A stretch of DNA of 64,000 nucleotides from Chitinophaga caseinilytica. Lineage in GTDB: Bacteria > Bacteroidota > Bacteroidia > Chitinophagales > Chitinophagaceae. The stretch covers positions 539,501 to 603,500 of the forward strand of contig NZ_CP150096.1 in assembly GCF_038396765.1 (NCBI RefSeq), read 5' to 3'. The notes below the pieces were generated by a model. That model was not told the origin of the DNA. It saw only the letters and a program-made list of their open reading frames with translations, and searched no databases. Positions 43,339-53,267 of the stretch are shown here, one piece after another; position 1 is the first letter of the stretch, and the number at the start of each line of letters is the position of its first letter. The position numbers and the translations under genes are program-made.

Positions 43339-44538
43339 TTAGATGAAGGATAAATGCTCGTAGGATTGCTGCAGGATGGCGGCATCGTCTGCCCCCAGCC
43401 ATTTCTTCAGCAGCGTGGCGTACACCGATTTGAAATCGACCTTGAATTGCAGATCGCCGTCTTTCAGGTCGGTAAGGTTGGGGCCGTCGTTAAGGATGCC
43501 TTTCTCCTTCAGGCCACCGCCCACGAGGAACATATTGTTCGCCGTTCCGTGATCGGTACCGCCGCTGGCGTTCTGCGCCACCCGCCGTCCGAATTCGCTG
43601 AAAGTCATGACCAGCACGTCTTCGAACCGGTGGTTCTTCTTCAGATCGGCCACGAACGGCGCCAGGGCGTCACTGAGTTGTGAAAACAGCCGCTGCTGCT
43701 GGTTCTGCTGGCCAACGTGCGTATCGAAACTGCCATGGGAAACGTAATACACGCTCGTGTTGATATCCGTCATGATCAGCTCGGCGATCGTTTTCATGTT
43801 TTTCCCCAGCTCCGTGTTCGGATAACTTTCCTTGCTTTTGTACGTTTTGAACTGCTGCTGGATATACCCGGCGGAGGAAATGGTTTCCGCCATGGTTTTG
43901 TAGAGGTAATCGACGTTGTGATGCTCGTCGTCGTGCTGCTGTTTAGCGAGCAGGTCACGGAAATATCGGTCGTTGCTGGCGCCGTACAACCTTTGCGGAT
44001 CGGTGAGGGCCAGCCCCTTCACATCGTTACCTTTCAGCGCAAGGCTGAGGGTATCGTCTATTTCGAGGGCTTGCGTGGGCTTGTCGCAGCCTTTGCATTG
44101 CGCGTCGAGGAAACGGCCGAGCCAGCCCGTGCCCCAGTAATCTTTGGAATCGCTGGCGCTTTGCCAGATGTCCATACTGCGGAAGTGGGAACGGTCGGGA
44201 TTGGGGTAGCCTACGTTGTTGAGGACGCCCAGCGAACCGTCGTCGTACAGGCTTTTGAAGGTTTTGAGGGCGGGATGGATGCCCAGCTCGTCGTTCAGGG
44301 CGAGCGCATCGTTTCTCCGGATGCCCAGTTGCGGGCGGAGCTTGTAGTAAATATCGTTGCGGTAAGGGACAACGGTGTTGAGCCCGTCGTTGCCGCCGGA
44401 GAGCTGAACCACTACCAGGACCTTATTGCCCGGGGGCACGAAATTCCCCTGTTCCATGGCTTTGAGGAATTTGGGCAGCATGAGGCTGGCCGATGCCAGG
44501 GAGCCCACTTGTAAAAAACGACGTCTGTGTATTAGCAT
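43339..44538 (-). CDS. DUF1501 domain protein, Tat-exported
   Basis: A 399-aa exported protein with a twin-arginine signal (HRRRFLQVGSLASASLML). The body shows the DUF1501 pattern: KVLVVVQLSGGNDGLNTVVPY, FSEFGRRVAQNASGGTDHGT and a SHGSFDTHVGQQNQQQRLF segment. DUF1501 proteins are sulfatase-like in fold and of unknown activity. They are usually encoded directly with a DUF1800 gene, as here (DUF1800 is 19 bp upstream on the same strand). Confidence 0.92.
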   Translation of the reverse strand: MLIHRRRFLQVGSLASASLMLPKFLKAMEQGNFVPPGNKVLVVVQLSGGNDGLNTVVPYRNDIYYKLRPQLGIRRNDALALNDELGIHPALKTFKSLYDDGSLGVLNNVGYPNPDRSHFRSMDIWQSASDSKDYWGTGWLGRFLDAQCKGCDKPTQALEIDDTLSLALKGNDVKGLALTDPQRLYGASNDRYFRDLLAKQQHDDEHHNVDYLYKTMAETISSAGYIQQQFKTYKSKESYPNTELGKNMKTIAELIMTDINTSVYYVSHGSFDTHVGQQNQQQRLFSQLSDALAPFVADLKKNHRFEDVLVMTFSEFGRRVAQNASGGTDHGTANNMFLVGGGLKEKGILNDGPNLTDLKDGDLQFKVDFKSVYATLLKKWLGADDAAILQQSYEHLSFI

Positions 44539-44557
44539 GTTACGGTCCGTTTCTTTG

Positions 44558-46003
44558 TTAGCACATTTGGTACTCCGGCGTGCTCATCACGTCGATCGTT
44601 ACCGTTTTGATGTAATTCTCGCGCGAGGAGGCGTCGGAATATTTTTCCAGCAATGCCCTGTCGATGCCTTTGCTCCGCACCAGCAGCGACTGCGCGATGG
44701 ATTCCGCCAGTTCTTCCCGCTTCACTTCCTTGAACCCATCGAGGTACGGCTGCCAGTCTACCTGCGCGTTCACGCGGCGGGCATACTGTTTTTTCAGCAG
44801 TTCGTTCACCTGCATCGTCATTTTGTAATTCTGGCCTTCGCCCATTTCAGGGGTGATTTCTTTCGGGCGGATGTTGAATTCCTGCGAATACAAAATGATC
44901 TGTGGCACGCGGAGGCGGAACATAAGGCTGGAGCTGTCTATCCAGTTCCTCCCGCCCGGCCAGCCGGCTACGTTCGGCGGATAGAAAAGCGTTTGCCCCA
45001 GTACCCGCTGGAACACCAGCATGGCTTCTTCCTGCTCGAAGCGCATGGGCACGGCGCGGCGCAGCCCTACGATGAGCTCTACCGGCGATTTGATCCTGCT
45101 GCCCACGATGCTGTCGTCGTAAAACCAGTCGGCCATGAAAATATGTTCCATGAGCGCGCGCAGATCGTACCCACTGCGGTAGAATTTCTCCGCCAGTTCG
45201 TGTTCATGCGCTTCGTTGCCGTTTTCGTGAACGAAGTAGCGGTATATTTTTCCGGAGATGAATTTTGCGGTCTGTTTTTGTTCGAGGAGGATGTTGATGA
45301 CGTCGTCCCCATTATAATTCCCCGTTTTCCCGAGGATGGTTTTGGGGCCGTCGTCGTGCACGTTTTTCCGGAACTGGAATTCGCCCATATCGTTGTATCC
45401 CCATCCCGTGAACGCCCTGGCGGATTCTTTCACGTCTTTTTCCGTGTAATTTCCGCGGCCGAGGGTGAAAAGTTCCATCACTTCCCGCGCGAAATTCTCG
45501 TTGGGCCTTTGTTTGCGGTTTTGCTGGTTGTTGAGGAAGCCCAGCATGGCGGGGGATTTGGACACTTCGCTGAGGAGCGTCCCGAAATTCCCCAGGCCGT
45601 GGCGCCGGATGGTGTCGAGCAACTGCTGGTTAAAAAGGACGTTCTGCGTTCTGCAGGCAAAATGCCCGTGCCAGAACAGCGCCATTTTTTCCCGCAGCGG
45701 ATGATCGCTGGTGATCATGGCGTGCGACCATAAAACGTTGAGATCTTTGATGCCGTCTGTATTGAGGCGTTGTACCATTTTGCGCTCTTCCGCGCCCATA
45801 TTGCGCTGGCGCCGGTAGTCGGGGAGATCGGTTTCGTCCACCACGCGGATGGGCGACGGGGCATCTGAGGGGCCGAGGATGACTTTACGCACCACTTCCT
45901 TCCGCCGCTTTTTCATCCAGGACCTGATCTCGGGAAGGCCTTCGCCGAAACCGGCCCTCCAGCCCAGGTGCTGCATTTGTGTCTGTAATGGAACAACTGG
46001 CAT
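44558..46003 (-). CDS. DUF1800 domain protein
   Basis: A 481-aa protein of the DUF1800 family. Typical pieces are REKMALFWHGHFACRTQNVLF, the NENFAREVMELFTLGRGNYTEKDVKE motif and GWPGGRNWIDSSSLMFRL. There is no clear signal peptide at the predicted start. DUF1800/DUF1501 pairs are common in Planctomycetota, Bacteroidota and others, and their function is unknown. The pair is a two-gene operon here with a 19-bp gap. Confidence 0.92.
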   Translation of the reverse strand: MPVVPLQTQMQHLGWRAGFGEGLPEIRSWMKKRRKEVVRKVILGPSDAPSPIRVVDETDLPDYRRQRNMGAEERKMVQRLNTDGIKDLNVLWSHAMITSDHPLREKMALFWHGHFACRTQNVLFNQQLLDTIRRHGLGNFGTLLSEVSKSPAMLGFLNNQQNRKQRPNENFAREVMELFTLGRGNYTEKDVKESARAFTGWGYNDMGEFQFRKNVHDDGPKTILGKTGNYNGDDVINILLEQKQTAKFISGKIYRYFVHENGNEAHEHELAEKFYRSGYDLRALMEHIFMADWFYDDSIVGSRIKSPVELIVGLRRAVPMRFEQEEAMLVFQRVLGQTLFYPPNVAGWPGGRNWIDSSSLMFRLRVPQIILYSQEFNIRPKEITPEMGEGQNYKMTMQVNELLKKQYARRVNAQVDWQPYLDGFKEVKREELAESIAQSLLVRSKGIDRALLEKYSDASSRENYIKTVTIDVMSTPEYQMC

Positions 46004-46100
46004 AAACGGAAAAATTTAAGGTAAGACGGGCAAGCAACGGTCAAAGTTTAACCGGCATCGCCGCAACCGCTAAAAATTTCGCAAATACCGTTCCACCCTG

Positions 46101-47177
46101 TCAATACTGGGCCATAGTGGGGTCGATTTCGCAGGCCCAGGCATGGATGCCGCCCGTCACGTTGTACACGTCCCGGAACCCGGCCTGCAACAGCAATTCG
46201 GCCGAAGCGCGGCTCCGTATCCCGTGGTGGCAGATCATCGCCACCGGCGTTTCCCGCGGGAGGTTCGACAAAGACGCCGCCACCCGCCGCAGCGGAATGT
46301 GCACCGCCCCTTCGATATGGCAGTATTCCCATTCGTCGCGCTCGCGGACGTCTATCAATTGAAAATCACGGCCTTCGTCCAGCCAATCCTTCAATTCCTG
46401 TACGGAAAGGAGCTGGAGCGTGCGGGCGTCGCAAACGGAGTTGCCGTAGCTGTCCTCCAATGCGGTAATATCATGATTGCCGGGTTGCGGCTGGAAAGTG
46501 AAGACCTGGTGCGTATTATCGAGCAACTGGATGGTCAGCAGCTGGTTGGCGAGCGGCTCCCCGATGCCGGTGAGCACTTTCACCGCTTCCGAAGCCTGGT
46601 AGCAACCGATGATGCCGGGCAACACACCCAACACGCCCACATCGTTGCAATCGGGCGCATTTCCCGGTTCGGGAAAAAGACAGCGATAGGTACCACTGCC
46701 GTTGTGGTTCAGTACGCTCACCTGCCCTTCGTACTGGAAAATGGAACCGTAAATGAAAGGTTTTTGGAGGATGACGCAGGCATCGTTGATGAGGTAGCGC
46801 GTCCCGAAGTTATCGGAACAATCCACCACCAGGTCGTACTGCGCCACGATGCCGAGCGCGTTGGCAGTGCTGAGATAATGCGGATGCGGGGTAAAAACGG
46901 TGTCGGGACTGAGGGCGCTCAACCGGCTGATAGCCGCGCCGATCTTCGGTTTCCCTTCATCGGCCGTGGTATAGATCACCTGTCGCTGGAGATTGGTGAC
47001 GGAAACGGTATCTTCTTCCGCGATCCCGATCCGGCCCACGCCCATGGCGGTGAGATATTGCAATACCGGCACACCGAGGCCACCGGCGCCAACCACCAGC
47101 ACGGATGCGTTGCGCAGCATGTCCTGCTTCTCGGGGCCGAAGCCTTCCAGCCTGATCTGTCTGTCGTAGCGATTCAT
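46101..47177 (-). CDS. MoeB/ThiF-type adenylyltransferase fused to a rhodanese domain
   Basis: A 358-aa protein. Residues 1-240 form an E1-like ATP-binding domain (VVGAGGLGVPVLQYL, TNLQRQVIYTTADEGKPK, VDCSDNFGTRYLINDAC). Residues 255-358 form a rhodanese domain with active Cys in ICHHGIRSRASAELLL. Such fusions adenylate the C-terminus of a small sulfur carrier (MoaD/ThiS-like) and transfer sulfur to it. The zinc tetracysteine of MoeB is not seen: the usual CxxC before LF reads TYRC, and no second CxxC pair follows. An SD-like GGAGG precedes the ATG. No molybdopterin or thiamine genes are adjacent. Confidence 0.9.
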   Translation of the reverse strand: MNRYDRQIRLEGFGPEKQDMLRNASVLVVGAGGLGVPVLQYLTAMGVGRIGIAEEDTVSVTNLQRQVIYTTADEGKPKIGAAISRLSALSPDTVFTPHPHYLSTANALGIVAQYDLVVDCSDNFGTRYLINDACVILQKPFIYGSIFQYEGQVSVLNHNGSGTYRCLFPEPGNAPDCNDVGVLGVLPGIIGCYQASEAVKVLTGIGEPLANQLLTIQLLDNTHQVFTFQPQPGNHDITALEDSYGNSVCDARTLQLLSVQELKDWLDEGRDFQLIDVRERDEWEYCHIEGAVHIPLRRVAASLSNLPRETPVAMICHHGIRSRASAELLLQAGFRDVYNVTGGIHAWACEIDPTMAQY

Positions 47178-47181
47178 TTTC

Positions 47182-47186
47182 CCTCC
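47182..47186 (-). promoter_or_regulatory. SD-like sequence before the MoeB-rhodanese gene
   Basis: On the minus strand a GGAGG core lies a few bases upstream of the ATG at 47177. It is one of only two clear Shine-Dalgarno sequences noted. Confidence 0.5.
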
Positions 47187-47216
47187 GTTTTTCTCCCTTA
47201 AATTTCGTGAATTTTT

Positions 47217-48275
47217 CTATTTCAAACCAGCCCTGATCTGATCCCACGTTGCTTTCAGCGGAGCGGGAACGGCGGGTTCGGGGTTAGACAACTTTTCCTG
47301 TACGTATTCCGCGCGGCGCTCCAGGTCAGGATGCGAGCTGAGCCATTCGGAGGGCGCGGAGCCGCCGCCCTGGCCGAGCGTTTTGAACAGGAGCACGAAC
47401 CCGTTGCCGGGGATTTCCTGGTTTTTGAGCATGCTCAGGCCGTTGAGGTCGGCTTCCTTTTCGAGCCGGCGGGAATATTCCAGGTTCTTCAGCGAGCTGG
47501 CGTTTTCCACCAGTACCGCGCCGATGCCGGTGACGTCGCCGAAAATGAGGCTTACGGCGGTGAAGGTGCCGAGGCTCTGCATGAGCGAGCGGGTGGTATG
47601 GCGGAGGTTGACGTGCGAGCTTTCATGCGCCAGCAGCGCCGCCAGCTCTTCAGGATGCTGCATGCGCTTGAGCAGGCCGCTGTACACCACGATGTGGCCG
47701 CCGGGAACGGCGAAAGCGTTCGTTTGGTCGAAATCCACCACCGTAATTTGAATGGGATAGGGGGATTTCACGCCCATCTGTTTGTAAAATTTATTGACCT
47801 GTTCGGTTTGTTTCGGCAGGATTTTATATTCGGCGATGAGCGATTTATACGCTTCCTCCCCCATCGATACTTCGTATTCCACCGGCAGCGCGTTGGCCGC
47901 TTTGCCGGCCAGCCACGGAACGATCCATACGAACGCGGCCACGATCAGCCCCAGGATGATGAGCCCCGTCGTGAAAAAGGTGACCCAGGCAGTGGGGAAA
48001 TTGCGGCGTTTCTTTTTCATCTGCACATCCACTTCGGCAGCGAATTCGCCGTTGGGAACGATCAGCGTTTGAAGGGGAAGGCCGGTGTGATGGAGCACGC
48101 AGCCGCCGGGGCGCTCTTCGCCCCGCACCACGTTTTCCCAGTACCAGTGCACGATGCGCGGATTGCCGTGGGCGTCTTTCAAATGGATTTCGATACGTTT
48201 GTTCGTAACTGTGATGTCTGCACCCTGGATATGGTCGGGCGTTTCATAGGAGTAATAACCCTGAAAAGTTTTCAT
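47217..48275 (-). CDS. M48 family metalloprotease, membrane-anchored
   Basis: A 352-aa zinc protease. An N-terminal soluble domain (1-88) is followed by one membrane helix (about 97-124) and an M48 domain with zinc motif HESSH at 217-221 (ALLAHESSHVNLRHT). The third ligand lies in RRLEKEADLNGL. ANAFAVPGGHIVVYSGLL is typical of M48 enzymes. The family includes HtpX and BepA-like proteases in membrane-protein quality control. The extra N-terminal domain is found in related Bacteroidota proteins but its role is unknown. The start overlaps the upstream GNAT gene by four bases. Confidence 0.92.
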   Translation of the reverse strand: MKTFQGYYSYETPDHIQGADITVTNKRIEIHLKDAHGNPRIVHWYWENVVRGEERPGGCVLHHTGLPLQTLIVPNGEFAAEVDVQMKKKRRNFPTAWVTFFTTGLIILGLIVAAFVWIVPWLAGKAANALPVEYEVSMGEEAYKSLIAEYKILPKQTEQVNKFYKQMGVKSPYPIQITVVDFDQTNAFAVPGGHIVVYSGLLKRMQHPEELAALLAHESSHVNLRHTTRSLMQSLGTFTAVSLIFGDVTGIGAVLVENASSLKNLEYSRRLEKEADLNGLSMLKNQEIPGNGFVLLFKTLGQGGGSAPSEWLSSHPDLERRAEYVQEKLSNPEPAVPAPLKATWDQIRAGLK

Positions 48276-48826
48276 CGGTCTTGTATGGGTTTGATACGTT
48301 TGCTCATGACCACCAGGTCTACCAGCGAACCATCCGGCTGGATGATACCGCCGGGGATGCGGCCATGTTCTGTAAAATTGAAATTCCGGTACAGCTGGAT
48401 GGCCCGTTCGTTATTGGCCAGCACTTCGAAATGGACCACTGCGATGCGGGGATGCCCTTCCGCCCATCGGATGGCCGATGTCAGCAACCGCCGTCCGATG
48501 CCCATGTTCCAGTATTTATGCAACACCGCGATGCCCAGCAGCGCCATATGGTGCTGCTTGCGCGTGCGGCCCTGGTTGAGGCTCACCATCCCGGCGATCT
48601 CCCCTTCCACATCGGCCACCAGGAACAGGTTGTTCGGATTGTCGATGTAAGAACGGATGAACGCCTCTTCCTTCGCCAGGTTGTACAGCAGGGATTCTTC
48701 GTGGGTGTACAGCAGGAAATCCGTTTCCCGCGTAACCGTTTGAAAGGTCGTCAAACAAGCTTGCGCATCCATGACCTGGGGAGGACGGATGATCAGTTGT
48801 TTGCCATTGGGAAGGAAGTGTCGCAT
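48272..48826 (-). CDS. GNAT family N-acetyltransferase
   Basis: A 184-aa acyltransferase with the acetyl-CoA-binding segment LLGIAVLHKYWNMGIGRRLL, and FEVLANNERAIQLYRNFNF near the C-terminus. This is the layout of RimI/SpeG-like GNAT enzymes. The substrate is unknown. ATG 48826 is selected because a -7 element (TATATTTG, 48832-48839) lies just upstream, whereas a longer frame from 48895 would start before the promoter. It is translationally coupled to the M48 protease gene. Confidence 0.9.
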   Translation of the reverse strand: MRHFLPNGKQLIIRPPQVMDAQACLTTFQTVTRETDFLLYTHEESLLYNLAKEEAFIRSYIDNPNNLFLVADVEGEIAGMVSLNQGRTRKQHHMALLGIAVLHKYWNMGIGRRLLTSAIRWAEGHPRIAVVHFEVLANNERAIQLYRNFNFTEHGRIPGGIIQPDGSLVDLVVMSKRIKPIQDR

Positions 48827-48831
48827 TCCCG

Positions 48832-48839
48832 CAAATATA
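48832..48839 (-). promoter_or_regulatory. -7 element TATATTTG of the GNAT gene
   Basis: TAnnTTTG match with five bases between it and the ATG at 48826. It predicts a nearly leaderless transcript and rules out the longer reading frame. Confidence 0.55.
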
Positions 48840-48911
48840 AGGTACAGGTCTGGCTTCCGGGCATAAAAAAGGCGGCTTTTCGGCCGCCGGTCCATTACAT
48901 ACGGAGAGGGA

Positions 48912-49208
48912 TCAGGATGCTTTGGCGTGCTTGGTTACGAACGCCAGCACATCGGATTTCTGATCGTCGTTCAGCTTTGCTTTTTTCGCCATCCGGTCGA
49001 TGATGCCGGGCCATTTTTCGGCGGTCTTCATTTCAGGGAGTCTGTAATTGTGGCATTTCGCGCATTTCTCGCGGAAGATCGCCTTTCCCTGGGAATCTTC
49101 GTACTTGGCGAACGCGGCGTCCACCTTGGCTGTATTGCTGGGGTTGAGGCCACCGGCACATCCCCATAACACAACGGTGATGAGTGATAACTGGATGAGT
49201 GTTTTCAT
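48912..49208 (-). CDS. Small c-type cytochrome lipoprotein
   Basis: A 98-aa protein starting at ATG 49208. The signal peptide ends with lipobox LWGC, followed by a short linker and one mono-heme cytochrome c domain: heme motif CAKCH (FREKCAKCHNYRLPEM), a likely Met ligand, and C-terminal helix LNDDQKSDVLAFVTKHA. It probably shuttles electrons at the periplasmic face of the outer or inner membrane. It is monocistronic between the GNAT gene and the subtilase. Confidence 0.88.
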   Translation of the reverse strand: MKTLIQLSLITVVLWGCAGGLNPSNTAKVDAAFAKYEDSQGKAIFREKCAKCHNYRLPEMKTAEKWPGIIDRMAKKAKLNDDQKSDVLAFVTKHAKAS

Positions 49209-49259
49209 AATTTGCATGTTTGACCTGTTGACAAGTTAAGTATTTTTTTCTGTAACGGA

Positions 49260-52021
49260 TCAACGCACTTTAACGAAGCGCGCGCCGAACTGCCGTTTCC
49301 CGTCTTCATACACGCCGATCCAATAATTGCCGGCGGGGAGCCCGCCCAGGGGAATTTCCTGCTGGAGGCTTTCCATCCGCAGGCTTTTCCGCACCCGGCC
49401 CTGCATGTCCGTCACTACGATCTGCTGCCCGCGCAGCCCTTTCGCCAGGAGCCTTATCCATTCGCCGGCGGGGTTCGGGAAGAGGATGTATTCTTCGGCG
49501 CCGGTAACCGCCACGGGCACTGCGTCTGTCAGAATTCTACGGCCATTCGCCAGCTCCAGTTCTGCATAATAATATACGATCCCTTGCGGCGGCCGTTCAT
49601 CCGTTGCCGCATATACGAAACCATTCCCCGGCGTTGCACTTCCCAACACCATTCCCTGTCTGAACCAGCGGATATTCCGCAAACCGACGGGCGTTCCCAG
49701 CTCCAGCTGCAATTGCACGGCCCCGGCAGCATCCAGATCGGCCGTAAAATTGCGGACGTAGCAACCGGGCGCGTTGGCGGAAAAGCGATGCGCCGCGCTG
49801 CGGGCGCCTTCCTGTTGCGCAACGGCGCTCACGGCTACGATGCCCGAAACAACCGTAGATGGACGGAAAGCGAATGTCGTATCCACTGTTTCGCCAAGCA
49901 GACGGTAAGCATCGTTCTCCAGCGCGTAAACCCGGTACCGGGAAGCGCCCGGGGCCGCGGCCCACCAAACCAGGGCGCTGTCTTCGCAGATGAAGCCGGT
50001 TGCGGGCCGGAGGCGCGGCGCTACCAGGAATTGCGGGCCCGTGAACGATTTCCCGGCAACATCCATCCGCAATTGCATGGGCCCGAATGCCGGGGGCGTT
50101 TCCCACCCCACCTGGCCTTCTTCCACATTCAGTACGTTGGCCAGCGGCTGCCAGTTGCCCGAATCTCCCTGCCGGTAAAAAATTTTCCCGGGGCCGCCGA
50201 TGTTCGTACTCCAGCGCAACGTAGCCCGTGCGCGGGCATCCAGCGTTTCGGCGAAGGCGGGCGCGTCCCATTCGAAATAATTGTCGGGTATCCATTGCCA
50301 GGCCAGGGCGAAGGTTTGCAGGCCGCTCACTTTGCGGCCCTGAACGTGAATGGTCAATCCACCGGCAGCAGACCGTGCCTGTACCTGCTCGGTATTGTTG
50401 AGGCTGTCGCGACCGGGGATCGCGGTGCGGGTAAGACTATCCTTATGCGGAAACGCGGAAAGCGTCCAGGGACCGAAGCGGTTTCCCGCCGCGTCGGTCA
50501 GCCACAGGTCGAGGTCGTTGGTGAGGGCGCGGGCGCTGTTGGCCGGCGCTTCCAGGTCGGTGTACCGCATCGTCACGCGGAGTGTTCCCGTTCCTGCCGG
50601 AACAGGCATCTGGAAGGCATTCCCTTGCCCCACGCGCCCTGTGGCGTACCTTCGGTCAACGACCGTTCTCGCCGCGGCGCGCGCGTCCACCGCACCAAAG
50701 CCTGTAATAAAATCGGGGCCCGGCGCACCGAGGTCTGTGGCGGAATTGATCAGCACGGCGGCCATGAGCGCAGCGGAAGGCGCAGCGCCCGATTGCAGCC
50801 GGAATTGTTCCTGCAGCAGCAGCCCGATCCCCGACACGAGCGCCGCCGCGTCGGAGGTGCCGCCTTCACCATACGCCACCAGTTCCGGCTTAATACGCCC
50901 GTCGAAAGCGGGGCCCCTGCTGCTGCGGGGGCTGCGGTACGGTTCCCGTCCGTGGCTCCGATCACCAATATGTTTTTCGCTTGTTTGAAACTTCCGCTCA
51001 GGTTGGCGAAACCCGTCAAGCCGGCATAAATACCTTCCGCCGGCGCATCCGTACCAATATTCCCGGATGAAAAAACGTGCAGGAAAGTATCCAGTTCCCT
51101 GACCTGCGCATCATATGCCACCGCCTCCAGTCCGTAGTAATTTTCGATACCGGTCCCGTAGGAATGGTTCTGGGCGTGGATTTGCAGCGTGGAGAAAATT
51201 CCGGCATCGTCTGGCAACAGGCGCGAAAAATCCGAAGAAGCGATCATCGCGCGGGGTGCGGCCCCGAGTGATCCGGGGCCACTGTTGCCGTTTCCGGCGA
51301 TGAGCGTGGCCATGAGCGTGGCGTGCGTTTCCGTGCGCGCAGGTTCGCCGCCATGGCGTATATGCCGGGGATGGAGATCGATATCGAGCGTATCGTACAA
51401 CGTTTCCTTCAATGAAATCCGCATGCCATTTCCGCGAAGGGCGGGCATTTCGGCATGGAGGGCGTTGACGCGGTCAACAGACAGGTCGGCATTCGCGGAA
51501 GCGGATTCCGTATGGGGATGGCGGAGCACATCGGCCAGGTGCAACCGCGGATCGGCGGCGAATGCGGGCCAGTCTTTCACGGCGATCCTTATCTCATAAA
51601 CGTTTGCGGCGGCTTGACGGAGGACGTGCGCCGTTCCGGCTGCATCGGCAATAAGAGTAACACTATCCTGATCGTGCAAAGCATAAAGCCGGTCTATCAA
51701 CTTCGTTGATGCTTTCCAGTTATGATTCGATGACCAGATCAGGACGGTTGAATCGGGGAGCAGTTTGCTGACGATATGGTACCTGGGGTGGAGGGATTTT
51801 ATCCATCCCCAACTATCCAGTACCGATTGTTCCGGAACGTTAGGAAACCTGACGAGAAAGAACCCGCCATCCGGTGCTCCCTGCCGGGCGGATGCAGTCA
51901 TCGCAGTGCCGGAAGCGTATCGCTGCACGATGCGGCTTTCCTGCGCCGGTAGCCGCAAATGCAATATGGCGGCCATTATGGCGACGAGCGATAAAATCCG
52001 GGAAACATAACGGGCGGACAT
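49260..52021 (-). pseudogene. S8 (subtilisin-like) peptidase with T9SS sorting domain, frameshifted
   Basis: Two frames form a secreted protease of about 920 residues. The first frame carries the signal peptide and most of the S8 domain: the Asp region LYDTLDIDLHPRH, His region ETHATLMATLIAGNG and oxyanion region HVFSSGNIG. The second resumes at AFDGRIKPELVAYGEGGTSD, with the catalytic Ser in GGTSDAAALVSG. Beta-sandwich modules and a type-A T9SS C-terminal domain (ILFPNPAGEWIRLLA to FGARFVKVR) follow. The frames separate in a G4C4 run at 50910-50917, where one missing base explains it. The protein would be exported by the type IX system. Error or real decay cannot be separated here. Confidence 0.86.
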
Positions 52022-52371
52022 ATATCTAATCTATAATTTTTTTCTGCGTGAAAAAAAATACCTATTATTGGAACATCGAAAAGCCCAGATCTGAACGAAG
52101 AGCATAACAAGAGCAATCTGTATTAACCGAATCTTAACGAGCACATTTATTCCGTTAAACGCTACGTCCTCCGTATTTTATTGAACATCTAAAAAAAACC
52201 TGTATAGAGAGCATCCTTAACAGCATATTGTAAACGTGCCGCGCCATTGTGTGCGTGCCATTGCATTGTTGATAGCCCGATGAAAGGGAGCCCGGATTCC
52301 GGACAGGCCTTTCCATGCTCCATTTAACGATATTCATTTTTAATTCCAAAATCTACAAAATCTAAACTTCC
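52022..52371. other. Intergenic region of 350 bp between subtilase and M57 genes
   Basis: It is divergent and largely AT-rich. I find no convincing gene, no hairpin terminator and no TAnnTTTG match in the correct position for either gene. A short minus-strand frame inside it lacks coding character. Confidence 0.6.
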
Positions 52372-53199
52372 ATGAGAAAGAACACCATTGCAGCCCTGCT
52401 ACTGGGCGCCACGTTCGCCTTCATTGTTTACGCCTGTAAGAAAGATGGGGCTCCCCAGCAAAAGGACACGGAGCCCGTTCCGCAAGATGTGATCGCCAAA
52501 ATCAAGGCCCTCGGCTTTTCATCGTCCGGCGTTCGCGCAGCGGAAGGCGGATGGCTGGTAGAAGGCGATATCCTGCTGACCGCCGAAAATCTCAGCGAGG
52601 CCTCCACATCGGCCAATCTGCGCATCGCTGAAACAGAACAGTACCGAACGAACAACCTGGTAAAAAGCCTGCCACGCCAGATCACTGTTAAAGTGATGGA
52701 CCTGGGCCCGGCCTTCGTTTCCGGCGCCGATCTCGCCATTGCCCGCTATAATGCGCAAAACCTGCAGCTCACTTTCCGCCGGATCACCAGCGGCAAGGCA
52801 GACATTACCATCAAAGGCTTCTACCAGGGCCCCAGCGGCGGTTTCATCACACTCGGCTCCGCAGGTTTCCCTACCCGCAACGGCAGCCCGTACAGCACTA
52901 TTTCCATGAATACGCACGAACAGGCTTATGGCGCCAACCCGAACGTAGACTACGTTGGTTCCGTGATCCAGCATGAAATGGGCCACTGCATCGGCTTCCG
53001 CCACACCGACTATATGAACCGCGCATTCAGCTGCGGTGCCAGCGGCGCAGGCAACGAAGGCGCCTCCAATGTAGGGGCCGTTCACATCCCCGGTACGCCC
53101 ACCGGCCCCGACGCAGCGTCCTGGATGCTCGCCTGTTCCAACGGCGGCAACCGCACCTTCAACGCCAACGACATCGTGGCGCTCAATTACCTGTATTGA
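52372..53199 (+). CDS. M57 family dual-action HEIGH metallopeptidase, lipoprotein
   Basis: A 275-aa predicted lipoprotein (Cys22 in VYACKKD). The zinc protease domain has the motif HEMGHCIGFRH at 201-211 followed by TDYMNR, diagnostic of the M57 (PrtB-like) group. The region before it has beta strands and the FPTRNGSPYSTISMN segment typical of the family. It is surface- or periplasm-anchored and probably degrades peptides. It stands alone with a bidirectional terminator shared with serS. Confidence 0.92.
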   Translation: MRKNTIAALLLGATFAFIVYACKKDGAPQQKDTEPVPQDVIAKIKALGFSSSGVRAAEGGWLVEGDILLTAENLSEASTSANLRIAETEQYRTNNLVKSLPRQITVKVMDLGPAFVSGADLAIARYNAQNLQLTFRRITSGKADITIKGFYQGPSGGFITLGSAGFPTRNGSPYSTISMNTHEQAYGANPNVDYVGSVIQHEMGHCIGFRHTDYMNRAFSCGASGAGNEGASNVGAVHIPGTPTGPDAASWMLACSNGGNRTFNANDIVALNYLY

Positions 53200-53213
53200 T
53201 CTTTGCCGCATAA

Positions 53214-53246
53214 AAAAAGCGCACGGAAACATTCCGTGCGCTTTCG
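53214..53246. terminator. Bidirectional terminator between M57 protease and serS
   Basis: A 13-bp perfect stem AAAGCGCACGGAA / TTCCGTGCGCTTT with a 3-nt loop, flanked by A-rich and T-containing sequence. Confidence 0.88.
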
Positions 53247-53267
53247 CTTTGATGAGAGAAAAATCGC

